From Frigidibacter sp037095735 (lineage in GTDB: Bacteria; Pseudomonadota; Alphaproteobacteria; Rhodobacterales; Rhodobacteraceae), in the NCBI RefSeq assembly GCF_037095735.1, contig NZ_JBAWKD010000002.1, positions 186,001 to 250,000 on the forward strand: a stretch of DNA of 64,000 bases, in the 5' to 3' direction. Every line of letters starts with the position of its first letter. Within the stretch, counting starts at the first letter, position 1. The translations under genes and the position numbers were made by a program. The notes beneath the pieces are model-generated. The model worked only from the letters and a program-made list of their open reading frames with translations, ran no database searches and was not told where the DNA came from. Below are positions 44,944-52,684 of the stretch, in pieces.

Positions 44944-46106
44944 GCCCCCTGCGCCCCCATCAGCTCGCGCCCGATCAGCATCCGCCGGATTTCCGAGGTC
45001 CCCGCCCCGATCTCCATCAGCTTCGCGTCGCGGAACAGCCGCGAGACCACGGAATCGCCCAGGAAGCCCGCGCCGCCCAGCGCCTGCACCGCCTGATGCG
45101 CCTGCACCATCGCCTGCTCGGAGGCGTAAAGCACGCAGGCCGAGGCATCGGCGCGCGTCACCCGCCCCGCGTCGCAGGCCTTGGCCACCTCGTAGACATA
45201 GGCCCGGGCCGAGTTCAGCGCCGTGTACATGTCGGCGATCTTGCCCTGCATCAGCTGGAAGGACCCGATCGGCTGGCCGAACTGCTGGCGCTCGACCATG
45301 TAGGGCATCACCTCGTCCAGACAGGCCGCCATGATCCCGGTCCCGATCCCCGACAGCACGACGCGCTCGTAATCCAGCCCCGACATCAGCACCTTGGCGC
45401 CGCGCCCGACCTCGCCCAGCACGTTGCCGCCCGGCACCTCGACATTCTCGAACACCAGTTCCGCCGTGTTCGATCCCCGCATCCCCAGCTTGTCGAAATG
45501 CGGGCTGGTCGAAAACCCGACCATCTCGCGCTCGATCAGGAAGGCGGTGATGCCCTTCGAGCCGGCCTCGGGGTCGGTCTTGGCATAGACCACCAGCACG
45601 TTCGCGTCGGGCCCATTGGTGATCCAGTATTTCGTGCCGTTCAGCACCCAGCCGTTGCCGCGCGGCTCGGCCCGCAGCTTCATCGACACCACGTCCGACC
45701 CCGAGCCCGCCTCGGACATCGCCAGCGCGCCGACATGCTCGCCCGAGACCAGCTTCGGCAGGTAGCGCGCCTTCTGCTCGGGGCTGCCGTTCAGCTTGAT
45801 CTGGTTCACGCAGAGGTTCGAATGCGCCCCGTAGCTGAGCGAGACCGAGGCCGAGGCCCGCGCGATCTCCTCGACCGCGATCACATGCGCCAGATAGCCC
45901 ATGTCGGCGCCGCCGTATTCCTCGGGCACGGTGATGCCCAGCAGGCCCATCTCGCCCATCTCGCGCCAGAGCGCGGCCGGAAAGACATTGCCGCGGTCGA
46001 CCTCGGCCGCCAGTGGCTTTACCCGCTCCTGCGCCCAGCGGTGCACAGTCTCGCGCAGCGCGCCGACCTCGTCGCCAAGGTCGAAGCGCATCGAATGGTG
46101 GAACAT
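44940..46106 (-). CDS. liuA: Isovaleryl-CoA dehydrogenase
   Basis: A 388-residue acyl-CoA dehydrogenase. The catalytic Glu is Glu247 in GLDYERVVL, the position used by isovaleryl-CoA dehydrogenases instead of the usual C-terminal Glu. FAD and CoA motifs are ALAMSEAGSGSDVVSMKLRA, YWITNGPDAN and LGGAGFLGDSVVSRLFRDAK. It oxidises isovaleryl-CoA to 3-methylcrotonyl-CoA and passes electrons to ETF. It is the first gene of the liu operon; the promoter must lie in 46107-46557. Confidence 0.94.
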   Translation of the reverse strand: MFHHSMRFDLGDEVGALRETVHRWAQERVKPLAAEVDRGNVFPAALWREMGEMGLLGITVPEEYGGADMGYLAHVIAVEEIARASASVSLSYGAHSNLCVNQIKLNGSPEQKARYLPKLVSGEHVGALAMSEAGSGSDVVSMKLRAEPRGNGWVLNGTKYWITNGPDANVLVVYAKTDPEAGSKGITAFLIEREMVGFSTSPHFDKLGMRGSNTAELVFENVEVPGGNVLGEVGRGAKVLMSGLDYERVVLSGIGTGIMAACLDEVMPYMVERQQFGQPIGSFQLMQGKIADMYTALNSARAYVYEVAKACDAGRVTRADASACVLYASEQAMVQAHQAVQALGGAGFLGDSVVSRLFRDAKLMEIGAGTSEIRRMLIGRELMGAQGA

Positions 46107-46557
46107 CGCCCCCTCCTCACTCTCTCCCGGCGCGGGGCCCGGACCCTTGCGAATGATCCTGACCCGAGTCGCGCCGCCTCCGTCCCCGACAATCGGTCAA
46201 CGCCCGATTCAGGACAGCGGAACGTGGCGGCACGCCCCAGTTGCCGCCACGTCGGGGCGGAAAGCCGCTGAGCCGGTCGCGCGCAAAGGCCGCACTCACG
46301 GCCGATCACGAAACGCTCATCCGTCAGGCACTTGGGTCCGGCAGGGGCGCGAAAACCCTTCGCACACCAAGGAAAATGGGCATTTCGGCAGGGATCCGCC
46401 GCCCCGGCAGCTTACGCGAAGGCAATGTCGACAGGGCCGGGAACCGTCGTTCCTATACGGGCTTCGGCTTCAACGGCCGCCGAGACGGACCCGGAAAAGG
46501 GCAGCAAACCGCCGACGGCCGCGCAACCCCGAATTGAAACCATCAGGGAGCTTTCAC
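46107..46557. other. 451-base divergent intergenic region between liuA and oppA
   Basis: No gene is seen. It holds the promoters of the leucine operon and the opp operon. The only clear structure is the 11-base-arm inverted repeat at 46222-46252. AGGGAG lies seven bases before the oppA ATG. Confidence 0.6.
46222..46252. promoter_or_regulatory. Inverted repeat ACGTGGCGGCA-N9-TGCCGCCACGT
   Basis: Perfect 11-base arms (46222-46232 and 46242-46252) in the liuA-oppA gap, followed by CGGGGCGG and no T tract. It could be an operator or an mRNA leader hairpin for either operon; which cannot be decided from sequence. Confidence 0.4.
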
Positions 46558-48192
46558 ATGACCGCACGGATCCAGAGCCTGTCGGCCGTTCTTCTCGCAT
46601 CCACCGTCCTCGCCGGGGCCATCGCCGGCCCGCTGGCCGCGCAGGGCACCGCGCCGAATGGCGACAAGCTGGCCGATGACCAGACGCTGACCATCCGGAT
46701 GCTCGACGAACAGTCCTCGCTGGATCCGCAACTGATCGAGGACGTGTCGGGCTCGGACATCGCGCGCCAGCTCTTCGAAGGGCTGACCAATCAGGATGCC
46801 GACGGCAAGCTGACGCCCGGCGTCGCCGAAAGCTGGGACGTCAGCGAGGACAAGCTGACCTACACCTTCCATCTGCGCGATGCGAAATGGTCGAACGGCG
46901 ATCCGGTGACCGCGGATGACTTCGTCTACGCCTGGCAGCGCGCCGCCGACCCGGCGACCGCCTCGGAATACCAGTGGTTCATCGGCCTGATGTCGATCAA
47001 GAACGCCGATGCGGTGATCAAGGGCGAGATGAAGCCCTCCGAGCTCGGCATTCGCGCGGTCGATCCGAAGACCTTCGAGGTGACGCTGTCCTCGCCGATC
47101 CCCTACTTCCCGCAGATGACCTCGCACACCACGACCTACCCGGCGCCGAAGAAGGTGATCGAGGAATTCGGCGAGCAGTGGACCGCGCCCGAGCACATCG
47201 TCTCGAACGGCGCCTACAAGCTGTCCGAACATGTCCCGAACGAGCGCACCGTCGCCGTGAAGAACGAGAACTACTGGGACGCCGCCAACGTCAAGATCGA
47301 GAAATTCGTGACGCTGGTGATCAACGACGAGAGCCAGGCCCTGACCCGGTTCCAGTCGGGCGAGCTCGACCGCACCGAGATGCCCGCGGGCCAGTTCCCC
47401 CGCATGCAGAAAGAGCACCCCGAGGAAGCCGTCAGCTTCCCGCGCCTGTGCAACTACTACTACACGTTCAACGTCTCGGACTCGGGCCCCGAGGCCTTCA
47501 AGGACGTGAAGGTGCGCCAGGCGCTCAGCCTTGCCATCGACCGCGACATCATCACCAAGAACGTGCTCGCCGGCGGCCAGCCGCCCGCCTACACCTTCAC
47601 CCCGGCCGCGACCGCGAACTTCGTGATGCCGGATGTCGAGGCCGCGAAGATGACGCAGGCCGAGCGTGACGCGAAGGCGAAAGAGCTGCTGACCGAGGCC
47701 GGCTATGGCCCGGACAACCCGCTGAAATTCGACATGCTCTACAACACCTCGGAGGATCACCAGAAGATCGCCGTGGCCATGTCGCAGATGTGGAAGCAGA
47801 AGCTGGGCGTGCAGGCGACGCTCGCCAACCAGGAATGGAAGACCTTCCTCGACACCCGCAGCCAGCAGGCCTTCGACATGGCCCGCGGCGCCTGGTGCGG
47901 CGACTACAACGAGGCCTCGACCTTCCTCGACCTGCTGACGACCTCGTCGGGCTCGAACGACGGCAAGTATTCGAACCCCGAGGTCGACAAGCTGATGCTG
48001 GACGCGCGCACCGCCGCCGACCCGCAGGCAGACTACACCAAGGTCGAAGAGATCATCGCCGACGAGATGCCGGTGATCCCGGTCTACCACTACGCGGGCG
48101 TCTACATGCTGGACACCGACGTCGGCAACTGGCCGGTGAACAACGTCGAGCAGAACTGGTACGTCAAGGACATGTGGAAGAAGGCCGAGTGA
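46558..48192 (+). CDS. oppA: Oligopeptide ABC transporter substrate-binding protein (OppA-like)
   Basis: A 544-residue SBP family 5 protein of the OppA/MppA type. A signal peptide covers about residues 1-28 (AGAIAGPLAAQ). LDEQSSLDPQLIEDVSGSDIARQLFEGL, FHLRDAKWSNGDPVTADDFVYAWQRAADP and WCGDYNEASTFLDLLTT are typical of true OppA. It is the first gene of a plus-strand operon with two permeases and a fused ATPase. AGGGAG precedes the ATG at 46558. Confidence 0.92.
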   Translation: MTARIQSLSAVLLASTVLAGAIAGPLAAQGTAPNGDKLADDQTLTIRMLDEQSSLDPQLIEDVSGSDIARQLFEGLTNQDADGKLTPGVAESWDVSEDKLTYTFHLRDAKWSNGDPVTADDFVYAWQRAADPATASEYQWFIGLMSIKNADAVIKGEMKPSELGIRAVDPKTFEVTLSSPIPYFPQMTSHTTTYPAPKKVIEEFGEQWTAPEHIVSNGAYKLSEHVPNERTVAVKNENYWDAANVKIEKFVTLVINDESQALTRFQSGELDRTEMPAGQFPRMQKEHPEEAVSFPRLCNYYYTFNVSDSGPEAFKDVKVRQALSLAIDRDIITKNVLAGGQPPAYTFTPAATANFVMPDVEAAKMTQAERDAKAKELLTEAGYGPDNPLKFDMLYNTSEDHQKIAVAMSQMWKQKLGVQATLANQEWKTFLDTRSQQAFDMARGAWCGDYNEASTFLDLLTTSSGSNDGKYSNPEVDKLMLDARTAADPQADYTKVEEIIADEMPVIPVYHYAGVYMLDTDVGNWPVNNVEQNWYVKDMWKKAE

Positions 48193-48291
48193 CGGCGCTT
48201 CCCCGCGGGTGATCCCCGGCCCTGCCCGCGCAGCCCGCGGGCGGGGCCACACCCGCACCCTGCCCCTTCCGCCCTTGTCCGGTTCATTCCC

Positions 48292-49215
48292 ATGCTGAAT
48301 TACATCCTCCGTCGGCTGCTGATCGCGATCCCGACGCTTCTGGTGCTGATCGTGGTCTGCTTCCTCTTGATGCACGCCGCCCCCGGCAGCCCCTTCACCT
48401 CGGAACGCGCCCTGCCCCCGCAGGTGCTGGCCAATATCGAGGCGCGCTACGGGCTCGACAAACCGCTGGTGTTCCAGATGTGGGACTACCTGGTGAACGT
48501 CGTCACCCGCTTCGACTTCGGGCCCAGCTTCGTCTACCGCGACCGCACCGTGAACGGCATCATCTCGCAGGGCTTCCCGGTGACGCTCACCTACGGCACG
48601 CTCTCGTTCATCGTGGCCGTCATCGTCGGCGTGTCGCTGGGCGTCGCCGCGGCGTTGCGCCAGAACACTTGGCTCGACTACCTCGCGGTCGGCACCAGCT
48701 TCTCGGCCCAGGCGCTGCCGAACTTCGTGATGGCGCCGATCCTCGTGATCATCTTCACCTGGAAGCTCGGCTGGCTGCCCGGCGGCGGCTGGAACGGCGG
48801 CGCCTGGCCCTATCTGGTGATGCCGGTGATCGCCCTTTCCACCTCGTTCATGGCCTCGATCGCCCGCATCACCCGCTCGTCGATGCTGGAAGTCCTGAAC
48901 GCGAACTTCATCCGGACGGCCCGCGCCAAGGGCCTGCCCGCCCGCACCGTGGTCTGGCGCCACGCGATGAAGCCCACGATGATGCCGGTGGTCAGCTACC
49001 TCGGCCCCGCCTTCGTCGGCATGATCACCGGCTCGGTGGTCATCGACATGTATTTCTCGACCGGCGGCATCGGCCTCTTCTACGTGAACTCGGCGCTGAA
49101 CCGCGACTATTCGGTGATGCTCGGCCTCACGATCCTCTACGGGGCGCTCACCATCGTCTTCAACCTGATCACGGACATCGCCTATGCCTGGCTCGATCCG
49201 AAGATCCGCTACTGA
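48292..49215 (+). CDS. oppB: Oligopeptide ABC transporter permease (OppB)
   Basis: A 307-residue permease starting MLNYILRRLLIAIPTLLVLI, with the OppB motif HAAPGSPFTSERALPPQVLANIEARYGLDKPL in its periplasmic loop (given here in part: AAPGSPFTSER) and an EAA loop (FIRTARAKGLPARTVVWRHA). It lies 99 bases after oppA; the ribosome binding site is weak, so translation may depend on the upstream message. Confidence 0.93.
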   Translation: MLNYILRRLLIAIPTLLVLIVVCFLLMHAAPGSPFTSERALPPQVLANIEARYGLDKPLVFQMWDYLVNVVTRFDFGPSFVYRDRTVNGIISQGFPVTLTYGTLSFIVAVIVGVSLGVAAALRQNTWLDYLAVGTSFSAQALPNFVMAPILVIIFTWKLGWLPGGGWNGGAWPYLVMPVIALSTSFMASIARITRSSMLEVLNANFIRTARAKGLPARTVVWRHAMKPTMMPVVSYLGPAFVGMITGSVVIDMYFSTGGIGLFYVNSALNRDYSVMLGLTILYGALTIVFNLITDIAYAWLDPKIRY

Positions 49216-49225
49216 GGGCCCTGAC

Positions 49226-50149
49226 ATGACACAGGAAACCCGAATGGACCGGATCGCGGAGCACCTGACCGACACCGAGGTCAAGGGCCGCTCGCTCTGG
49301 CTCGACGCCGCCCGCCGCTTCCGGCGCAACAAGGCCGCCGTCGGCGCCGTCATCGCGCTGCTGCTCGTCATCGCCTTCGTCCTGATCGGCCCGGCCTTCG
49401 CCCGCTGGTCGAACGAAGAGATCGACTGGACCCTGATGGGCGATGTCGCGGGCCAGGGCATGCCCAACGTGGAAAACGGCCATTTCTTCGGCCTCGACGA
49501 GCTTGGCCGCGACCTCTACGCCCGCGTCATCCAGGCCACCGGCACCTCGCTGGTGGTGGGCGTGATCGGTGCCTTCGTCTCGGTGGTGATCGGCACGCTC
49601 TACGGCGCGGTCGCGGGCTTCGTCGGCGGACGCACCGACAACCTGATGATGCGCGCCGTCGACATCCTGCTGGCGGTGCCCTCGATGTTCGTCATCATCC
49701 TGCTTCTGGTCATGTTCGGGCGCAGCTTCTACATGCTCTTCGTCGGCATCGGCCTTGTCAGCTGGCTGGAGATGTCGCGCATCGTCCGCGGCCAGACCCT
49801 GTCGCTCCGCCACCGCGAATTCATCGAGGCCGCCCGCGCCGCCGGCGTCGGCACCACGACGATCATCCTGCGCCACATCGTCCCGAACCTTCTGGGCGTC
49901 GTCGTGGTCTATGCTTCGCTTCTGGTACCGCAGATCATCCTGACCGAAAGCTTCATCTCGTTCCTCGGCCTCGGCGTGCAGGAACCCGCGACCTCGCTCG
50001 GCGCGCTGATCTCGGCGGGCGCGGCGACCATCACCTACGGGACGGTCTGGCAACTGGCCTTCCCGCTCGTCTTCTTCCTCGTCACCATCGTCTCGATGTT
50101 CTTCATCGGCGACGGCCTGCGTGACGCGCTCGATCCGAAGGACCGCTGA
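49226..50149 (+). CDS. oppC: Oligopeptide ABC transporter permease (OppC)
   Basis: A 307-residue permease with a cytoplasmic N-tail, a first helix (AAVGAVIALLLVIAFVLIGP), the motif FFGLDELGRDLYARV and the EAA loop EFIEAARAAGVGTTTI. The chosen ATG at 49226 has GAGGG upstream and begins ten bases after the oppB stop; an upstream Met would overlap oppB by 32 bases. Confidence 0.93.
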   Translation: MTQETRMDRIAEHLTDTEVKGRSLWLDAARRFRRNKAAVGAVIALLLVIAFVLIGPAFARWSNEEIDWTLMGDVAGQGMPNVENGHFFGLDELGRDLYARVIQATGTSLVVGVIGAFVSVVIGTLYGAVAGFVGGRTDNLMMRAVDILLAVPSMFVIILLLVMFGRSFYMLFVGIGLVSWLEMSRIVRGQTLSLRHREFIEAARAAGVGTTTIILRHIVPNLLGVVVVYASLLVPQIILTESFISFLGLGVQEPATSLGALISAGAATITYGTVWQLAFPLVFFLVTIVSMFFIGDGLRDALDPKDR

Positions 50150-50150
50150 C

Positions 50151-51947
50151 ATGGCACTGGTTGAAGCAAGGGATCTGAAAGTCACCTTCCAGACCGGCGA
50201 CGGCCCGGTCGAGGCGGTGAAGGGCGTCAGCTTCGACATCGCCGCCGGCGAATGCCTGGGCATCGTCGGCGAGAGCGGATCGGGCAAGAGCCAGACGATG
50301 ATGGCCGCGATGGGGCTTCTCGCCCGCAACGGCCGCGCGAGCGGAAGCTTCCGCTTCGACGGGCAGGACCTGCTGACCCTGCCCGCGCACGAGGCCGGCA
50401 AGATCCGCGGCGCCGACGTGTCGATGATCTTCCAAGACCCGCTGACCGCCCTCACCCCCCACCTCACCGTCGGCCAGCAGCTGGGCGAGGTGCTGGCCCA
50501 TCACAAGGGCCTGAAGGGGGCCGAGGCGCGGCGCATCAGCCTCGACTGGCTCGACCGGGTCCGCATCTCGGACGCCGCCCGCCGCATCGCGCAATACCCG
50601 CACGAGCTTTCGGGCGGCATGCGCCAGCGGGTGATGATCGCGATGGCGATGCTCTGCAGCCCCCGGCTCCTGATCGCCGACGAGCCCACCACCGCGCTCG
50701 ACGTGACAGTGCAGGCCGAAATCCTCGACCTGATGGCGGCCCTGCAGCGCGAGGAAGGCACCGCGATCGCGCTGATCACCCATGACATGGGCGTGGTCGC
50801 GCGGATGTGCGACCGCATCCAGGTGATGCGCCACGGCGCCTATGTCGAGGAAGGCACCGCCGCCCAGATCTTCGCCGCCCCGCGCGAGGACTACACCCGC
50901 AAGCTGATCGACGCGATGCCCCGCATCGACGCGCCCGAGGGCCCGGCCCGGACCGATGCCCGCGGCCAGCAGATCCTCGACGTGCGCGACGTGAAGGTGC
51001 ATTTCCCGATCAAGCTGCAGCAGGGGATCTTCGGCAGGACCGTCGATCTCAAGGCGGTGGATGGCGTCAGCTTCGACCTGCGCGCGGGCGAGACGCTGGG
51101 CATCGTCGGCGAATCCGGCTGCGGCAAGTCCACGCTCGCCCGCGCGGTGCTGCAGCTGATCCCGCCGACCGCCGGCGCGGTCAGCTGGCTCGGCACTGAC
51201 CTCACGAGCCTCGACGCGGGCGCGCTGAAGAAGCAGCGGCGCGACCTGCAGATCGTCTTCCAGGACCCACTCGCGTCGCTCGACCCGCGGATGACCATCG
51301 CCCAGTCGATCGGCGAGCCCTTGAAGACCTTCCAGCCCGGCCTCACCCGCTCCGAACGCCGCGCGAAAGTGCTGGCGATGATGGACCGCGTGGGCCTGCC
51401 CGCTTCGATGCAGAACCGCTACCCGCACGAGCTGTCGGGCGGCCAGAACCAGCGCGTCGGCATCGCGCGCGCGATGATCAACACCCCGAAGCTGATCGTC
51501 TGCGACGAAGCGGTCTCGGCCCTCGACGTCTCGATCCAGGCCCAGGTCCTCGACCTGTTGCGCGAACTGCAGGCCGAATTCGGCATGGCGATGCTGTTCA
51601 TCAGCCACGACCTCGCCGTGGTGCGCGAGATCTCGCACAGGATCCTTGTGCTCTACCTCGGCCGGGTGGTGGAATTCGCCGACCGCAACCGGATCTACGA
51701 AAGCCCGCTGCACCCCTACACGCAGGCGCTGATCTCGGCGGTGCCGATCCCCGACCCGGGCGTCGAGCGCAGCCGCACCCGCCTGCGGCTTCCGGGCGAG
51801 CTGCCCTCGCCGCTCACCCCGGGCGCGCAGCTGCGTTTCCTGCCCTCGCGCCGCGCCGACACGGGCTATCTGCCGCGCCTCTCGGAAGCGGCACCCGGCC
51901 ACTACGTGGCCGAGCACGACAGCCTCGAGACGATCCTCGCGCAGTGA
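50151..51947 (+). CDS. Fused oligopeptide ABC ATPase (OppD-OppF)
   Basis: A 598-residue double ATPase with Walker A GESGSGKS and GESGCGKS, signatures LSGGMRQR and LSGGQNQR, and two Walker B/H-loop sets (IADEPTTALDVT, CDEAVSALDVS). Each half carries the OppD/OppF C-terminal extension; the last ends PYTQALISAVPIPDP. It starts one base after oppC with AAGGA upstream. The layout matches the fused ATPase at 2962-4788, so the window has two separate peptide importers of this type. Confidence 0.93.
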   Translation: MALVEARDLKVTFQTGDGPVEAVKGVSFDIAAGECLGIVGESGSGKSQTMMAAMGLLARNGRASGSFRFDGQDLLTLPAHEAGKIRGADVSMIFQDPLTALTPHLTVGQQLGEVLAHHKGLKGAEARRISLDWLDRVRISDAARRIAQYPHELSGGMRQRVMIAMAMLCSPRLLIADEPTTALDVTVQAEILDLMAALQREEGTAIALITHDMGVVARMCDRIQVMRHGAYVEEGTAAQIFAAPREDYTRKLIDAMPRIDAPEGPARTDARGQQILDVRDVKVHFPIKLQQGIFGRTVDLKAVDGVSFDLRAGETLGIVGESGCGKSTLARAVLQLIPPTAGAVSWLGTDLTSLDAGALKKQRRDLQIVFQDPLASLDPRMTIAQSIGEPLKTFQPGLTRSERRAKVLAMMDRVGLPASMQNRYPHELSGGQNQRVGIARAMINTPKLIVCDEAVSALDVSIQAQVLDLLRELQAEFGMAMLFISHDLAVVREISHRILVLYLGRVVEFADRNRIYESPLHPYTQALISAVPIPDPGVERSRTRLRLPGELPSPLTPGAQLRFLPSRRADTGYLPRLSEAAPGHYVAEHDSLETILAQ

Positions 51948-51953
51948 ACCGGG

Positions 51954-51977
51954 CCGGGGGAGATGCATCTCCCCCGG
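51954..51977. repeat. 24-base perfect palindrome after the opp operon
   Basis: CCGGGGGAGATG and its exact inverse complement CATCTCCCCCGG are adjacent, six bases after the stop. A C-rich tract (GGACCCCCTG) follows. It is the third member of the G-run/C-run hairpin family also seen at 37568 and 39008. Confidence 0.6.
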
Positions 51978-51996
51978 ACCCCCTGCCCATTCGCAT

Positions 51997-52011
51997 TGGC
52001 CCAAATATCCC
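51997..52011 (+). repeat. Dispersed CCAAATATCCC repeat (intergenic copy)
   Basis: TTGGCCCAAATATCCCGGG lies between the palindrome and the terminator. The same core in inverse orientation is found inside liuD at 41622-41657. From memory, elements of this kind are common between genes in Rhodobacteraceae. Confidence 0.5.
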
Positions 52012-52017
52012 GGGGGC

Positions 52018-52043
52018 GAGGGGGCAGCGCCCCCTCTCTTTTT
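52018..52043 (+). terminator. Rho-independent terminator of the opp operon
   Basis: GAGGGGGC (52018-52025) pairs with GCCCCCTC (52029-52036) around AGC, followed by TCTTTTTAT. It is the strongest classical terminator in the window. Confidence 0.85.
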
Positions 52044-52144
52044 ATGACCGGACCGTTCCTCCACCGCCCGCAGGGGGTGTACGGGGGGTGTACGCGCGGT
52101 GCACGGAAGTCACCCTGACATTTCGCAGCAGGATCAGGATCTTC

Positions 52145-52263
52145 GAGGGGAGAGAGCGGAGACGCGGCGGCCCCAGGGAGGAGGAGGGGGCCGCCGCTTG
52201 ATCCCGAGGCTCAGGGAGGAGGAGGAGCCTCTGGAATTCCGCTGCGAGGCGTTAAGCATCGCG
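52145..52263 (-). ncRNA. Cuckoo/CcsR-type small RNA, copy B
   Basis: Second of two tandem copies (period 268 bases; conserved units 52145-52338 and 52413-52606). In minus-strand order it has a 5' hairpin (52244-52262), the conserved GGAATTCC, a hairpin with stem GAGGCTC/GAGCCTC and a hairpin with stem GCGGCGGCCCC/GGGGCCGCCGC. Both of the last two loops read CTCCTCCTCCCT, containing CCTCCTCCC. This is the hallmark of CcsR RNAs of Rhodobacter sphaeroides, whose anti-Shine-Dalgarno-like loops act in stress responses. The transcript ends are inferred. Confidence 0.8.
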
Positions 52264-52270
52264 TAACCCC

Positions 52271-52299
52271 GATATGCCTGCTGGCCCCGAGTCGTGCAA
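52271..52299 (-). promoter_or_regulatory. RpoH-like promoter of small RNA copy B
   Basis: On the minus strand TTGCAC (52294-52299), a 17-base spacer and CATATC (52271-52276). It is in the same position as the copy A promoter, and the spacing fits a heat-shock sigma factor (TTGAA, then CATnT). Confidence 0.5.
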
Positions 52300-52412
52300 C
52301 GCACGCTTCCGCAACCCCGCCCTGCGTCCCGCGCAAGGCATCTGTCATCGAAATGTTGCAATGAAAACAAGCCGCAAGCGAACGGGGCGCTGCGGCTTCG
52401 AGACGATATTGG

Positions 52413-52531
52413 AAGGGAGAGAGGCGGAGGCGCGGCGACCCCAGGGAGGAGGAGGGGGTCGCCGCATGATCCCGAGGCTCAGGGAGGAGGAGGAGCCTCT
52501 GGAATTCCGCTGCGATGATCTCGTCATCGCG
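52413..52531 (-). ncRNA. Cuckoo/CcsR-type small RNA, copy A
   Basis: First tandem copy in the direction of transcription. It has a 5' hairpin GCGATGA/TCATCGC (52512-52530), GGAATTCC (52501-52508), hairpin GAGGCTC/GAGCCTC (52474-52499) and hairpin GCGGCGACCCC/GGGGTCGCCGC (52432-52465). The loops carry CCTCCTCCC, as in copy B. Relative to copy B one stem pair changes from G-C to A-T on both sides, a compensatory change that supports the RNA fold. The 3' tail is pyrimidine-rich. In R. sphaeroides such RNAs follow a DUF1127 gene; none is present here. Confidence 0.82.
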
Positions 52532-52538
52532 TGCTTTC

Positions 52539-52567
52539 CATATGCCTGCCGGGACCGAGTCGTTCAA
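52539..52567 (-). promoter_or_regulatory. RpoH-like promoter of small RNA copy A
   Basis: On the minus strand TTGAAC (52562-52567), a 17-base spacer and CATATG (52539-52544), about eight bases before the first hairpin. It is conserved in copy B. CcsR genes in R. sphaeroides are under RpoHI/RpoHII, which agrees with this match. Confidence 0.55.
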
Positions 52568-52684
52568 CGCCCCCTTCTGCAACCCCGCCCTGCAGCAAAC
52601 GCAAGGGTCTTTTCACACTGCCTTCACATTAAGCAGCAACAGCCACCCCAAGTCGTAACCCGTTGTAAAAAAACCCGCTCAGGA

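Noticed and set aside
46543..49467. Minus-strand open frame of 974 codons opposite oppA and oppB
   Set aside because: The plus-strand genes have clear signal peptide, motifs and ribosome binding sites; the antisense product is low-complexity.
52069..52105. Imperfect tandem GGGTGTACG repeats after the opp terminator
   Set aside because: Too short and irregular to call a repeat element or operator.
52134..52582. Short minus-strand frames across the small RNA genes
   Set aside because: They run through the conserved hairpins; substitutions between the two copies keep base pairing, not protein sequence. They do not resemble the DUF1127 protein expected near CcsR RNAs.
52145..52606. CRISPR-like array because of two spaced repeats
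   Set aside because: Only two long units with internal hairpins and promoters, no short regular repeats or cas genes.
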